Shown: positions 54,304 through 64,000, counted from the stretch's first letter. The stretch is 64,000 nt of DNA from Coprococcus comes ATCC 27758 (GCF_025149785.1 NZ_CP102277.1:62001-126000), one strand, 5' to 3'. Numbers and translations: made by a program. The notes: generated from the letters alone by a model not told the origin.

Positions 54304-56067
54304 TCAATTTAATAAATTTTTTTCCACCTCATCATATACGATCTCAAATGGCGCCGGTCCCACATCCAGTACCGCCCTGTGAAATTCTTTCTGGGAGAAT
54401 TGATTTCCCAGGGCATCTGCCATCTCCTTTTTCAATTCATAAAATTTCAGGTATCCAATATAGTATTTCAGATAATTGGCAGGACTTCCAATGATCAGTT
54501 TGTAGACACTCTGTACTGCATTTGGATCATTGATCCCGTAATCGCTGAAAAAGCGGACTGTATCAGTTACAGACCAGCCGTCATAATGAATTCCCATGTC
54601 TGCAAGTGCATAAAGTCCAAGAATGACAGAATTGTTTTTCTGGAGAAGGGATGCTTCAGTCTTAGGGAGAGGTGCAAGGTAGTAGGACATCATTTCCGCA
54701 TAGGTGGCCCAGCCCTCAACGTATCCGCCAAAATCAAGAATGCTTCGAATAGGATCCGGCTCAGAAGCAGAAAAATAGACGGTCTGGTACAGATGTCCGG
54801 GATAGCCTTCGTGAGCAAGGGTTGTGTAGAGATTCAGCCCTGAGGCGGTCTGCCCGTTGTTAATGTAGATGACATTTTCCGTTAGATTGTCAATGGCAGG
54901 GATCATATAGAAAGCTGGACTTAGATAATCCTGCATGGATTCCGGAACATATTTGACCTGGAAATCAACATCAGGAATTTCCGGGAATGTATCTGTGATT
55001 TTGGACCTGAGATCGTCCAGCATGGAATCAGGAGATGTCTGCTCCAAAACAGATGCCTGGGTAAGTGCTGCGTCAGCAGGGAAGAGAACCTTCTGCATGG
55101 CACTTAGATCTTCCAGTATCTGTGCCCTGGTCATCAGTCGCAGACGGGAAATGGACTCATTGCAGCCGGTAGTCTGACGCACCAGATATTCATAGTATTT
55201 TTTTCCATAAGGGAAATGGCTAAGTCCCTGTTCATTCATTCCTTTTCCTTTCAGCGATTTGATAGCGGTGATTAGATTTTGATAAGCTGGATAAATCTCT
55301 TCTGTTACAAGTTTCATATTTTCTTTCTGAAAAGAATCTTTTTTGTTTTCAGGTAAAAGATCCAGTGACGCGATCCGCTCGTTAAATGTACTGACCAGAT
55401 AATTCTCTTTACCCATATCGATAAAAGACTGGCAGGTGTCCAGAACAGAATCAGCCTGGTAATCCGGCATAAAAAGACCGGAAGTAGCTTTTTTCTGCTC
55501 AAACCGGATGACAGAATCAAAATAGGAAGGCGTTTCTTTTAAGAGAGCCAGATAGGTTTCTACATCCTGTGTGTCGTAAAAGCTGTATTCCGAGAGCAGA
55601 ACAGGCAGCTGCGTATGGATACCGGATACGGGGCCCAGAGGCTCCTGATAAAGCAGATAATCTGTCCCTGTGGATGCATTTTTAAGATAGGTATCCAGGA
55701 TTTTAAAGGTTAGTGCATTTTCCGAAGAAAGAGTGTCGGGATCAAATTCCTGCAGAGAAGAGAGAACATTTCTGACAGAAGCCTTTGCAGCAACGGGATC
55801 AGAAGAAAGACTGCCGTATGTAGCCGGGATGTCCGCGATGCCATAGTCAGAAGGAGAACGCAAGGTATAGTGAAGGCTGATGGTATTTGCGGATACTTCT
55901 GTCTGGAAGAGACTACGTGTGAAAGTACGGAATTGCCGGTCGGAGGATTCTGCATGCAGGGAGCTCCAAAATGCATTGCCAGACAGAAAAGAAATCAGAA
56001 TGACCAGCAGACAACAGGGAAGGATCAGAAAAATTTTTTTCCGGTGTTTAAGAATTAAATGAAACAT
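54304..56067 (-). CDS. DUF885 family metallopeptidase-like protein
   Basis: 587 aa, anchored or secreted through an N-terminal hydrophobic segment (IFLILPCCLLVILISFLSG). The zinc motif HEGYPGH (in TLAHEGYPGHLYQT) and the later GGYVEGWATYAEMM are those of DUF885 proteins, which are related to gluzincin peptidases. It is expected to act outside the membrane on peptides; no substrate is known. The Cys pair in the anchor could be lipidated, but the usual lipobox is not seen. Confidence 0.85.
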   Translation of the reverse strand: MFHLILKHRKKIFLILPCCLLVILISFLSGNAFWSSLHAESSDRQFRTFTRSLFQTEVSANTISLHYTLRSPSDYGIADIPATYGSLSSDPVAAKASVRNVLSSLQEFDPDTLSSENALTFKILDTYLKNASTGTDYLLYQEPLGPVSGIHTQLPVLLSEYSFYDTQDVETYLALLKETPSYFDSVIRFEQKKATSGLFMPDYQADSVLDTCQSFIDMGKENYLVSTFNERIASLDLLPENKKDSFQKENMKLVTEEIYPAYQNLITAIKSLKGKGMNEQGLSHFPYGKKYYEYLVRQTTGCNESISRLRLMTRAQILEDLSAMQKVLFPADAALTQASVLEQTSPDSMLDDLRSKITDTFPEIPDVDFQVKYVPESMQDYLSPAFYMIPAIDNLTENVIYINNGQTASGLNLYTTLAHEGYPGHLYQTVYFSASEPDPIRSILDFGGYVEGWATYAEMMSYYLAPLPKTEASLLQKNNSVILGLYALADMGIHYDGWSVTDTVRFFSDYGINDPNAVQSVYKLIIGSPANYLKYYIGYLKFYELKKEMADALGNQFSQKEFHRAVLDVGPAPFEIVYDEVEKNLLN

Positions 56068-56154
56068 AAAACTCCAGAAGAAATGATGTTGTTTCTATGT
56101 ATATGATTTTGATTCTGGAAATATGTATCTCAAACGAAACTTTACAGAAATAAA

Positions 56155-56192
56155 ACAAGTGTCTTGTCAGATGTAAAGTGTGGTGCTATAAT
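56155..56192 (+). promoter_or_regulatory. nadABC promoter with probable NiaR operator
   Basis: TTGTCA at 56164-56169 and TATAAT at 56187-56192, 17 bases apart. The palindrome ACAAGTGTCTTGT at 56155-56167 overlaps the -35 element. The NiaR-type repressor gene follows the nad genes, so the palindrome is a good candidate for its operator; this is inferred. Confidence 0.7.
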
Positions 56193-56252
56193 GTGCACTA
56201 TGCTGAAAAAAGATTAGAGATGAGAAAAGAGTCAGTAAGGGAGGATCACGTT

Positions 56253-57161
56253 ATGACAACGGTGGAAGAAATACAGAAGCTTAAAAAAGAGAAGAATGCT
56301 GTCATTCTGGCACATTATTATGTGCGGCCGGAGGTGCAGGAAATAGCAGATTATATAGGGGATTCTTTTTACCTGAGCAAGGTAGCAACGAAGCTCCAAG
56401 AAAAGACAATCGTATTTTGTGGCGTTTCTTTTATGGGGGAGAGTGCGAAGATCCTGAATCCGGAGAAAACGGTTCTGATGCCGGATATGACAGCAGACTG
56501 TCCAATGGCACATATGGCAGATGTGGAGACGATCCGGAAGATGCGGAAAGAGTATGATGATCTTGCTGTTGTCTGCTATATCAATTCAACGGCAGCACTG
56601 AAAGAATACTCGGATGTCTGTGTGACATCTGCAAATGCAGTGAAGATCGTAAAAGAACTTCCGAACAAGAATATTTTCTTTATTCCGGATCGGAATCTGG
56701 CACATTTTGTAGCCGATCATGTACCGGAAAAAAATTTTGTTTACAACAATGGATTCTGTCCGACTCATGAACGGATGGAACCGGAGGATGTAGCCGAAGT
56801 GAAAAGGAGACATCCGGGGGCACAGATCGTCGCACACGGAGAATGCCGTGCAGAACTTCTTGCGATGGCAGATTACGTGGGAAGCACATCAGGAATCATC
56901 CAGTATGTAACGGCAAGTGATTGTCAGGAATTTATTGTCTGTACAGAAGAGGGTGTGGGTTACAAGCTGAAGGAACAGAACCCGGAGAAGACATTCTATT
57001 ATCCGGACAAGCTACCGGTATGTCCGAATATGAAAAAGAATACGCTGGAGAAGGTATTGCATGTTTTGCAGACTGGTAAAAATGAGGTTCACGTAGATGC
57101 AAAACTTCGGGAAAATTCCAAAAAACCGTTAGAGAAAATGCTTGAGCTTGCTGCAAAATAA
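56253..57161 (+). CDS. nadA: Quinolinate synthase NadA
   Basis: 302 aa Fe-S enzyme joining iminoaspartate and dihydroxyacetone phosphate to quinolinate. Seen: AVILAHYYVRPEVQEIAD, CGVSFMGESAKIL, GECRAE and VCPNMKKNTL; the three cluster cysteines are present. The ATG at 56253 follows GGGAGGATCACGTT; an ATG at 56220 has no site. It is the first gene of the nad operon. Confidence 0.95.
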   Translation: MTTVEEIQKLKKEKNAVILAHYYVRPEVQEIADYIGDSFYLSKVATKLQEKTIVFCGVSFMGESAKILNPEKTVLMPDMTADCPMAHMADVETIRKMRKEYDDLAVVCYINSTAALKEYSDVCVTSANAVKIVKELPNKNIFFIPDRNLAHFVADHVPEKNFVYNNGFCPTHERMEPEDVAEVKRRHPGAQIVAHGECRAELLAMADYVGSTSGIIQYVTASDCQEFIVCTEEGVGYKLKEQNPEKTFYYPDKLPVCPNMKKNTLEKVLHVLQTGKNEVHVDAKLRENSKKPLEKMLELAAK

Positions 57162-57231
57162 AAGAACCGGAAAATCAAAAATAAGAAACAACAGGTGACC
57201 GGATAAGAGAACCGGAGTTGGAGGGATAAAG

Positions 57232-58434
57232 TTGGAGATTAAGACAGATGTAGTGATCGTAGGAACCGGAGTTGGTGGTGCATTTTCTGCACTGAATCTT
57301 CCGGAGGATAAAAAGATCCTTATGATTACCAAGTCAGATCTGGAAAGCAGTGATTCATTTCTGGCACAGGGTGGAATCTGTGTACTTCGGGATGATGAGG
57401 ATTATGAGGGGTATTTTGAAGATACAATGCGCGCAGGTCATTACGAGAACAGGAAAGAATCAGTGGATATTATGATCCGCAGCTCGCAGGAAATTATTCA
57501 TGATCTGATTGAATATGGTGTGGATTTCGCTAAAAAAGACGGAAATCTTGCATTTACAAGAGAAGGTGCGCATTCCAGACCAAGGATTCTTTTCCATGAA
57601 GATATTACAGGGAAAGAGATTACGAGTAAACTGCTCATGCATGTAAAGAAACGAAAAAATGTACAAATACACGAATATACAACTATGACAGACATAATTG
57701 TTAAAAATGGAAAATGTGCAGGTATTTTAGCGAAGACGGCAGACGGTGAAGAGATGAAGATCTATGCACAGGATACGATTTTTGCAAGCGGTGGAATCGG
57801 AGGAAGATATCAGCATTCTACAAACTTTCCACATCTGACAGGAGATGCGCTTGATATTTCCAGGAAGCATGGAATCCGTCTGGAGCATCTGGATTATGTC
57901 CAGATCCACCCGACAACTTTGTATTCTTCAAAACCGGGGCGAAGATTTCTGATTTCAGAATCTGTCCGTGGAGAAGGCGCAGTTCTTTATAATAAAGACG
58001 GAGAACGTTTTGTAAATGAGCTTCTTCCGAGAGATGTGGTGACAAAAGCAATCCGGGAACAAATGGAAAAAGACGGAACGGATCATGTATGGCTTTCCAT
58101 GGAAAATATTGATAAGAATACGATCCTGGAGCATTTCCCAAATATCTGTGAGCGGTGCCGGGAAGAAGGCTATGACGTGACAAAAGAGTGGATCCCGGTT
58201 GTTCCTGCACAACACTATTTCATGGGAGGCATCTGGGTAGACAGCGACAGCAGAACTTCGATGGAGCATCTGTATGCGGTAGGAGAGACCAGCTGCAATG
58301 GCGTCCATGGGGCGAACCGTCTGGCAAGTAATTCTCTGCTTGAGAGCCTGGTGTTTGCAAAACGTGCGGCACATAAGATTTCCGGAGTGGAAAATGCAGT
58401 AAATCCTGTGCTGTTCTGTAAAGAGGCAATATAA
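57232..58434 (+). CDS. nadB: L-aspartate oxidase NadB, short form
   Basis: 400 aa FAD enzyme oxidising aspartate to iminoaspartate. FAD motif VIVGTGVGGAFSALNL, substrate region RILFHEDITGK and HGANRLASNSLLESL. It lacks the roughly 130-residue helical C-terminal domain of the E. coli enzyme, as many clostridial forms do. The start is TTG 57232 after GGAGGGATAAAG. Confidence 0.92.
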   Translation: MEIKTDVVIVGTGVGGAFSALNLPEDKKILMITKSDLESSDSFLAQGGICVLRDDEDYEGYFEDTMRAGHYENRKESVDIMIRSSQEIIHDLIEYGVDFAKKDGNLAFTREGAHSRPRILFHEDITGKEITSKLLMHVKKRKNVQIHEYTTMTDIIVKNGKCAGILAKTADGEEMKIYAQDTIFASGGIGGRYQHSTNFPHLTGDALDISRKHGIRLEHLDYVQIHPTTLYSSKPGRRFLISESVRGEGAVLYNKDGERFVNELLPRDVVTKAIREQMEKDGTDHVWLSMENIDKNTILEHFPNICERCREEGYDVTKEWIPVVPAQHYFMGGIWVDSDSRTSMEHLYAVGETSCNGVHGANRLASNSLLESLVFAKRAAHKISGVENAVNPVLFCKEAI

Positions 58435-58469
58435 AAGAAAAAAATCTGTTTAGAATGAGGAAAAAAGAA

Positions 58470-59321
58470 ATGAATAAGATTACGATGACATTGAATGTAG
58501 ACCATCTGATAAAAGAAGCATTGCAGGAGGACATTTCCAGTGAGGACGTGACCACCAATGCGGTGATGAAAGAAGCGGTGACCGGAGAGGTGCAGCTGAT
58601 CTGCAAACAGGATGGAGTAGTTGCCGGGCTGGATGTATTTCACAGAGTATTTGAAATTCTGGATGAAAATGTGAAGACAGATTTCTATTGTAAAGACGGT
58701 GACGAAGTGAAAAAAGGAGAATTGATGGGGATTATTACAGGCGATATCCGTGCGCTGCTCTCAGGGGAACGGGTGGCGCTGAATTATCTGCAGAGAATGA
58801 GTGGAATTGCGACTTATACACATTCGGTTGCAATGCTTCTGGAAGGAACGAAGACGAAGCTTCTGGACACCAGAAAGACAACGCCGAATATGCGTATTTT
58901 TGAAAAATATGCGGTCCGTGTCGGTGGAGGATATAATCATAGATATAATCTTTCCGACGGAGTGCTTTTAAAAGACAATCATATCGGAGCGGCAGGAAGT
59001 GTGGCAAAGGCGGTGGAAATGGCAAAGGAATACGCACCGTTTGTCCGCAAAATTGAGGTAGAAGTTGAGAATCTGGATATGGTGCGTGAGGCTGTTGATG
59101 CGGGAGCAGATATTATTATGCTGGATAATATGTCGCCGGAGGATATGAAGGAGGCAATCAGGATTATTGACGGACGTGCAGAGACAGAATGTTCCGGAAA
59201 TGTAACAAAAGAAAATATTGACCGTCTGACGTCTCTTGGAGTAGACTATATATCAAGTGGGGCACTTACCCATTCAGCTCCTGTCCTTGACATTTCGCTG
59301 AAGAATCTGCATGCTATTTAA
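58470..59321 (+). CDS. nadC: Nicotinate-nucleotide diphosphorylase NadC
   Basis: 283 aa enzyme converting quinolinate and PRPP to nicotinate mononucleotide. Seen: LQEDISSEDVTTNAV, ERVALNYLQRMSGIAT, LLDTRKTTPNMR, GGGYNHRYNL and DIIMLDNMSPEDM. The ATG at 58470 was chosen because GAGG precedes it; an ATG at 58455 is in frame. Third gene of the nad operon. Confidence 0.95.
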   Translation: MNKITMTLNVDHLIKEALQEDISSEDVTTNAVMKEAVTGEVQLICKQDGVVAGLDVFHRVFEILDENVKTDFYCKDGDEVKKGELMGIITGDIRALLSGERVALNYLQRMSGIATYTHSVAMLLEGTKTKLLDTRKTTPNMRIFEKYAVRVGGGYNHRYNLSDGVLLKDNHIGAAGSVAKAVEMAKEYAPFVRKIEVEVENLDMVREAVDAGADIIMLDNMSPEDMKEAIRIIDGRAETECSGNVTKENIDRLTSLGVDYISSGALTHSAPVLDISLKNLHAI

Positions 59322-59431
59322 GCTGGTCTGGATTCAGTAAGAGTGAAGACAGGATTTGGCAGACAGAAGAGGAAAGTCTGTAATACGTCAGGCACAGAGC
59401 AGAATTGCAGAAAAAGGAGAGTTATATCGGG

Positions 59432-59947
59432 ATGACAGGTTCCAGACGAAGAGAAGAGATTGTCAGCAAAATAAAGAGCAGTGAGGTTCCGGTACCCGGG
59501 AAAGAACTGGCGAAGGTATATGATGTAAGCCGTCAGGTCATTGTACAGGACATTGCGCTGATCCGTGCAGCCGGATATGATATCATTTCAACCAACCGGG
59601 GATATATTCTGAATGCACCGCATACGGTAACGAGAGTGTTCAAAGTCAGTCATACGGATGAACAGATGGAGGATGAGCTTTGTTCGATCGTGGATCTGGG
59701 AGGCAAGGTGGTAAATGTAATGATCAATCACCGGATTTATGGACATATGGAAGCACCTCTTGATGTGGCATCGCGGAGAAATGTCAAAGAATTCATGGAA
59801 GGGCTCCATAGTGGAAAGTCCAGTCCGCTTAAGAATATCACTTCCAACTATCATTATCACACAGTTGAAGCGGATTCGGAAGAGACACTGGATCTGATCG
59901 AGCAGGTATTGAAGGAAAAAGACTATCTGGTGTCAAATACGCCTTGA
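59432..59947 (+). CDS. niaR: NiaR-type NAD synthesis repressor
   Basis: 171 aa DNA-binding protein. The N-terminal HTH_11 winged helix (GKELAKVYDVSRQVIVQDIALIRAAGYDI) is followed by a 3H domain with its conserved histidines (MINHRIYGH, YHYHTVEA), which bind a metal and nicotinic acid. It should repress the nad operon when nicotinate is present. The ATG at 59432 was preferred to a TTG at 59405. The metG promoter begins in its stop codon. Confidence 0.88.
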   Translation: MTGSRRREEIVSKIKSSEVPVPGKELAKVYDVSRQVIVQDIALIRAAGYDIISTNRGYILNAPHTVTRVFKVSHTDEQMEDELCSIVDLGGKVVNVMINHRIYGHMEAPLDVASRRNVKEFMEGLHSGKSSPLKNITSNYHYHTVEADSEETLDLIEQVLKEKDYLVSNTP

Positions 59948-59973
59948 CAAGTTTCTGATATCTGTGATACGAT
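59944..59973 (+). promoter_or_regulatory. Promoter of the metG leader
   Basis: TTGACA at 59944-59949, overlapping the niaR stop, and TACGAT at 59968-59973. Confidence 0.65.
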
Positions 59974-59987
59974 TTTTTTGATATGGA

Positions 59988-60293
59988 AAAGCGATGACGA
60001 AGAGAGTAGGTCTTTTGAATGTTTACAGAGAAGTCCCGCAGAGGCTGAGAGGGATGGCTGGAGAAAGACTGAAGATGGCTTCTGAGCAGCGCAGGTGAAC
60101 ATAAGGAAGCAACGAATCAGTTTCCTGTGCAAGCATGCGATGGGTTCCGCCCGTTACAGCGGCGAGTGTAGATATGGACTGCCAAAAACAGCAGACTGTA
60201 CCCGGTGAGATTCTTCTTGTGAGGGAAGGATGAAGAGAAGTGGTAACACGGCAATAATCCCGTCTTCTATATTTTATAGAAGGCGGTTTTTTA
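59988..60293 (+). promoter_or_regulatory. Methionine T-box leader
   Basis: tRNA-sensing leader of metG. Stem I starts with GCGATGACGAAGAGAGTAGG (59991-60010), the specifier codon is ATG at 60074-60076 followed by G, and the T-box sequence AAGTGGTAACACGG lies at 60238-60251. The terminator follows at about 60260-60292 (CGTCTTCTAT / ATAGAAGGCGG, then T). Known: uncharged tRNA-Met stabilises the antiterminator. Confidence 0.92.
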
Positions 60294-60381
60294 TTTAACA
60301 GGAAGTCTTTGTTAAATAAAAGGCACTACGTGCCGGAGATGTGCACTATTTTTAATTTATAGAAAAAGGAGATAAAGAATC

Positions 60382-62286
60382 ATGGCAGACAAACCAAAAT
60401 ATTATATTACAACTGCAATTGCCTATACATCAGGCAAGCCACATATCGGTAACACATACGAGATCGTGCTGGCAGACGCAATTGCACGTTATAAGAGAAG
60501 TCAGGGATATGATGTGTTTTTCCAGACAGGAACTGACGAGCATGGACAGAAAATTGAATTAAAAGCAGAAGAAGCAGGTGTTACACCAAAGGAATTTGTA
60601 GATAACGTATCCGGGGAGATTAAGAGAATCTGGGATCTGATGAACACTTCTTATGACAAATTTATCCGTACAACGGATGATTATCATGAGAAAGAAGTGC
60701 AGAAGATATTCAAGAAACTGTATGACCAGGGAGATATTTACAAAGGACACTACGAAGGAATGTACTGTACTCCATGTGAATCCTTCTTCACAGAATCTCA
60801 GCTTGTAGATGGAAAATGTCCGGACTGCGGACGTCCGGTACAGCCTGCAAAAGAAGAAGCATACTTCTTCAAGATGAGCAAATATGCAGACAGACTGATT
60901 GAATATATCAATACACATCCGGAATTTATCCAGCCGGTAGCACGTAAGAATGAGATGATGAACAACTTCCTTCTTCCGGGACTTCAGGATCTTTGTGTAT
61001 CCAGAACTTCTTTTAAATGGGGAATTCCGGTAGACTTTGATCCGAAGCATGTTGTTTATGTATGGCTTGATGCACTTACCAACTATATCACTGGTATCGG
61101 ATATCACTGTGATGGTGAAAGCGATGAAATGTTCAATAAGAACTGGCCGGCAGACCTTCATCTGATCGGAAAAGATATCATCCGTTTCCATACGATTTAC
61201 TGGCCGATCTTCCTGATGGCACTTGGACTTCCGCTTCCGAAGCAGGTATTTGGACATCCGTGGCTTCTTCAGGGCGATGGAAAGATGAGTAAATCAAAAG
61301 GAAATGTACTCTATGCAGATGAACTCGTAGATTTCTTTGGCGTAGATGCGGTTCGTTACTTTGTTCTGCATGAGATGCCGTTTGAAAATGATGGCGTAAT
61401 CTCCTGGGAGCTGATGGTAGAAAGACTGAATTCCGATCTTGCCAATACACTTGGAAACCTTGTAAATCGTACCATTTCTATGACAAACAAATATTTTGGC
61501 GGTACAGTTACTGATAAAGGTGTGGCAGAAGAAGTAGATGCAGATCTGAAAGCTGTGACAGAAAATACACCAAAGGCAGTAGAAGCAAAAATGAACGAGC
61601 TGCGTGTGGCAGATGCAATCACAGAAATCTTCAATCTGTTCAAACGCTGCAACAAATATATCGATGAGACCATGCCGTGGGCACTGGCAAAAGAAGAAGA
61701 CAAGAAGGATCGTCTGGAGACAGTACTCTGGAATCTGATCCAAAGCATTTCCGAAGGTGCAAAACTGCTTGAATCCTTCATGCCGGAAACAGCTGAAAAG
61801 ATCCTGGCACAGCTTGGTGGCGGACATGTGGTAGAAAAACCGGAAATCCTGTTCCAGAGACTCGACCTGGAAGAAGTCATGAAAAAAGTAGAAGAGCTTC
61901 ATCCAAAGGTTGAAGAAGAAAAGAAAGAGGAAGAAGAAGGAATCGACATCGAAGCAAAACCGGAGATCACTTTTGAAGATTTTGAAAAGATGCAGTTCCA
62001 GGTAGGCGAGATCATTTCCTGCGAAGCAGTCAAGAAATCCAAGAAACTGCTCTGCTCACAGGTTAAGATCGGAAGTCAGGTAAAACAGATCGTTTCCGGA
62101 ATCAAAGCACACTATACACCGGAAGAAATGGTAGGTAAGAAGGTTATGGTTCTTGTGAACCTGAAACCTGCAAAACTCGCCGGAGTGCTTTCAGAAGGTA
62201 TGTTGCTCTGCGCAGAAGATGCAGATGGTAATCTTGCGCTGATGACACCGGAGAAGAAGATGCCGGCAGGAGCAGAAATCTGTTAA
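60382..62286 (+). CDS. metG: Methionyl-tRNA synthetase
   Basis: 634 aa class I synthetase. Signature TSGKPHIGN (HIGH type), zinc ligands CTPCESFF...CPDCG, the KMSKSKGN loop and a C-terminal EMAP/Trbp111-like tRNA-binding domain (from about residue 535: FEDFEKMQFQVGEI). The linker has an acidic EEEKKEEEE run. The ATG follows AAAAGGAGATAAAGAATC. The start is downstream of the T-box. Confidence 0.96.
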   Translation: MADKPKYYITTAIAYTSGKPHIGNTYEIVLADAIARYKRSQGYDVFFQTGTDEHGQKIELKAEEAGVTPKEFVDNVSGEIKRIWDLMNTSYDKFIRTTDDYHEKEVQKIFKKLYDQGDIYKGHYEGMYCTPCESFFTESQLVDGKCPDCGRPVQPAKEEAYFFKMSKYADRLIEYINTHPEFIQPVARKNEMMNNFLLPGLQDLCVSRTSFKWGIPVDFDPKHVVYVWLDALTNYITGIGYHCDGESDEMFNKNWPADLHLIGKDIIRFHTIYWPIFLMALGLPLPKQVFGHPWLLQGDGKMSKSKGNVLYADELVDFFGVDAVRYFVLHEMPFENDGVISWELMVERLNSDLANTLGNLVNRTISMTNKYFGGTVTDKGVAEEVDADLKAVTENTPKAVEAKMNELRVADAITEIFNLFKRCNKYIDETMPWALAKEEDKKDRLETVLWNLIQSISEGAKLLESFMPETAEKILAQLGGGHVVEKPEILFQRLDLEEVMKKVEELHPKVEEEKKEEEEGIDIEAKPEITFEDFEKMQFQVGEIISCEAVKKSKKLLCSQVKIGSQVKQIVSGIKAHYTPEEMVGKKVMVLVNLKPAKLAGVLSEGMLLCAEDADGNLALMTPEKKMPAGAEIC

Positions 62287-62310
62287 TTAAATGATTGGAT
62301 AAATAAAAAC

Positions 62311-62352
62311 GAGGAGAAGAATCCAGGATCTGGAAACTTCTCCTCAATTTTT
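62311..62352 (+). terminator. Terminator of metG
   Basis: Nine-base stem GAGGAGAAG / CTTCTCCTC at 62311-62319 and 62337-62345, followed by AATTTTT. Confidence 0.88.
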
Positions 62353-62587
62353 AATATTGAGAATTGTCTGATTTTTTTTCATCTGTGATACTTTCTTCGC
62401 TGTTCAGCTTTGATTCTAAACCTGCATTCTTTTCTTTCAGTGTGGCAAGCTGGTGATTCAGCTCCAGATTTTGTGAGTACAGTTTTTTGTTCGACTGTTT
62501 GAGTGTATGTATTCTGCACATAGAAAAAATAAGGAGAATAGCAAGTACAATAAGAGTAACATCTTTCCATATTATTTTATTTTTCAT
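62351..62587 (-). CDS. Small coiled-coil membrane protein
   Basis: 78 aa: one membrane segment (DVTLIVLAILLIFSMCRI), then a coiled coil rich in Leu, Lys and Glu, then a polar tail. It looks like FtsL/DivIC-type bitopic proteins in layout only; no family is claimed. The ATG at 62587 follows GGGAGGGAAAGGTTT. The function is unknown. Confidence 0.6.
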   Translation of the reverse strand: MKNKIIWKDVTLIVLAILLIFSMCRIHTLKQSNKKLYSQNLELNHQLATLKEKNAGLESKLNSEESITDEKKSDNSQY

Positions 62588-62707
62588 AAACCTTTCCCTC
62601 CCGTTGCATCCTTTTTGCTGTGTAATAATTATACATCAAACCCGAAAATTTACCACTGGCAAAGTGCTATATTTTATAGAACAAATAGAGCGAAAATTAG
62701 TGAAAAA

Positions 62708-62742
62708 GAAAAGAACCGGATAATTTCCGATTCTCTTCTTTT
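62708..62742 (-). terminator. Terminator of thiC
   Basis: Imperfect stem AAGAGAATCGGA / TCCGGTTCTT when read on the minus strand, followed by TTCTTTTTC. Confidence 0.6.
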
Positions 62743-62759
62743 GCAAGTAATCTTTAAGT

Positions 62760-64000
62760 TTACAGAATATCAATATATTCTCCGGCAAGTGCTTTGTTCA
62801 TACTTCTTACAGCACAGAATTTTCCGCACATACTGCAGGTATCGCTGTGGTCATCTTCTGGTTTACGACTGTCACGGATTGCCTTTGCTGTTTCAGGATC
62901 GAGAGCGCAGGCGTACTGTGCATCCCAGTCAAGAACACGGCGTGCATCTGCCATCTTGTCATCGATATCACGTGCATGCGGGATACCTTTTGCAATATCG
63001 GCAGCGTGAGCGGCAATTTTAGAAGCAATGATTCCCTGTTTGGTATCTTCTACGTTTGGAAGAGCAAGGTGTTCTGCCGGTGTAACGTAGCAAAGGAAAG
63101 CAGCTCCGCTCATAGCGGCAACAGCTCCACCGATGGCAGCTGTGATATGGTCATATCCAGGAGCGATATCAGTAACAAGAGGTCCAAGTACATAGAACGG
63201 TGCGCCCATGCAGATGCTCTGCTGCACTTTCATGTTGGCAGCAACCTGATCCAGCGGCACATGTCCAGGTCCTTCGACCATAACCTGTACATTATGATCC
63301 CATGCACGTTTGGTCAATTCTCCGAGACGTACAAGTTCTTCAATCTGGCATACATCTGTTGCGTCGGCAAGACATCCCGGACGGCAGGCATCACCAAGAG
63401 AAATAGTTACGTCGTATTCTTCGCAGATGTCGAGGATTTCATCGTAATGTTCATAGAATGGGTTTTCTTCTCCGGTCATGCACATCCATGCAAAGACAAG
63501 ACTTCCACCACGGCTTACGATGTTCATTTTACGTTTATGTTTTTTGATCTGTTCGATGGTTTTTCTTGTGATTCCACAGTGAAGTGTGACGAAGTCCACG
63601 CCATCCTCAGCATGAAGACGGACAACATCAATAAAATCCTGTGCAGTAAGAGTTGCCAGGTCTCTCTGATAATGAATAACACTGTCATAAACCGGTACGG
63701 TTCCGATCATAGCCGGGCACTCGTGAGTCAGCTTCTGGCGGAATGGCTGGGTATTACCGTGGCTGGAAAGATCCATGATTGCTTCTGCGCCGAGATTAAC
63801 GGCACTCATAACTTTCTGCATTTCGATATCGTAGTCTTTGCAGTCGCGGGAAACACCTAAGTTAACATTGATCTTGGTACGAAGCATGCTTCCGACACCT
63901 TCCGGATCAAGGCAGGTATGTTTTTTATTTGCACAGATGGCAACCTTACCTTCTGCGACAAGCTGCATCAGTTTTTCAACCGGCATATGTTCTTTTTTTG
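62760..64000 (-). CDS. thiC: Phosphomethylpyrimidine synthase ThiC, 5' end outside
   Basis: Radical-SAM enzyme that makes the HMP-P pyrimidine of thiamine from AIR. At least 413 residues are visible; the N-terminal codons lie beyond the right edge (the reading frame continues upstream of an internal Met as KKEH, typical of ThiC). Seen: [30 protein letters not shown] and the C-terminal cluster motif CSMCGKFC. An upstream TPP riboswitch may exist outside the window. Confidence 0.95.
   Translation of the reverse strand, partial: KKEHMPVEKLMQLVAEGKVAICANKKHTCLDPEGVGSMLRTKINVNLGVSRDCKDYDIEMQKVMSAVNLGAEAIMDLSSHGNTQPFRQKLTHECPAMIGTVPVYDSVIHYQRDLATLTAQDFIDVVRLHAEDGVDFVTLHCGITRKTIEQIKKHKRKMNIVSRGGSLVFAWMCMTGEENPFYEHYDEILDICEEYDVTISLGDACRPGCLADATDVCQIEELVRLGELTKRAWDHNVQVMVEGPGHVPLDQVAANMKVQQSICMGAPFYVLGPLVTDIAPGYDHITAAIGGAVAAMSGAAFLCYVTPAEHLALPNVEDTKQGIIASKIAAHAADIAKGIPHARDIDDKMADARRVLDWDAQYACALDPETAKAIRDSRKPEDDHSDTCSMCGKFCAVRSMNKALAGEYIDIL

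Overview
The window looks like a chromosome segment of a spore-forming gut Firmicute of the Lachnospiraceae type (Dorea, Coprococcus or Mediterraneibacter-like). This rests on gene content and style, not on a database search: AGGAGG-type ribosome binding sites, moderately AT-rich codons, spore genes (spmA, spmB, ricT), a clostridial Tad pilus locus with Flp1, DUF5702 and DUF6382 proteins, a TnpV-type transposon protein, a holin-like type I toxin, a methionine T-box and a yybP-ykoY riboswitch. No rRNA or tRNA gene and no CRISPR array was seen.

Left end, 1 to about 5757: the right part of a Tn554-like mobile element. It encodes three complete tyrosine recombinases in a row, a DUF6262/TnpC-like small protein, TnpV and a small membrane protein, followed by 23-base direct repeats. 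Its right end lies inside cpaF, so only the 3' part of that pilus ATPase gene is visible.

5758-12260: the rest of a Tad/Flp pilus operon (cpaF fragment, tadB with a disturbed start, tadC, flp, a DUF5702 protein, two TadE-like pseudopilins, a prepilin peptidase and a DUF6382 protein). 12355-17703: histidine kinase, HIT protein, ECF sigma factor, murG on the opposite strand, a probable anti-sigma factor, a secreted DUF6147-like protein, an unassigned structured RNA candidate and a TSCPD protein.

17894-30702: mtnN, a membrane protein, a four-gene GldA/GldG/DUF4340-type ABC system, alpha-galactosidase, an Orn/Lys/Arg decarboxylase with guanylate kinase, and a minimal SufB/SufC pair. 31066-34558: the housekeeping run holB, ricT, a tRNA methyltransferase gene and rsmI. 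34705-43921: a sugar ABC ATPase, a P-type cation ATPase under a manganese-type riboswitch, an AI-2E family transporter, a 161-base near-perfect palindrome, spmA and a TrpXYZ-like ABC importer with 15-base leader repeats.

43922-54208: a type I toxin-antitoxin locus, a heterodimeric ABC exporter, a MATE exporter, spmB (about 9 kb from spmA), a GH127 beta-L-arabinofuranosidase and a PTS EIIC-like permease. 54304-64000: a DUF885 peptidase, the NAD synthesis genes nadA-nadB-nadC with their NiaR-type repressor and a probable operator, T-box controlled metG, a small coiled-coil membrane protein and thiC, which runs off the right edge.

The regions most worth following up are the three-recombinase element and its insertion in cpaF, the palindrome at 40178-40338, the structured RNA candidate at 17095-17423 and the type I toxin locus at 44199-44535.
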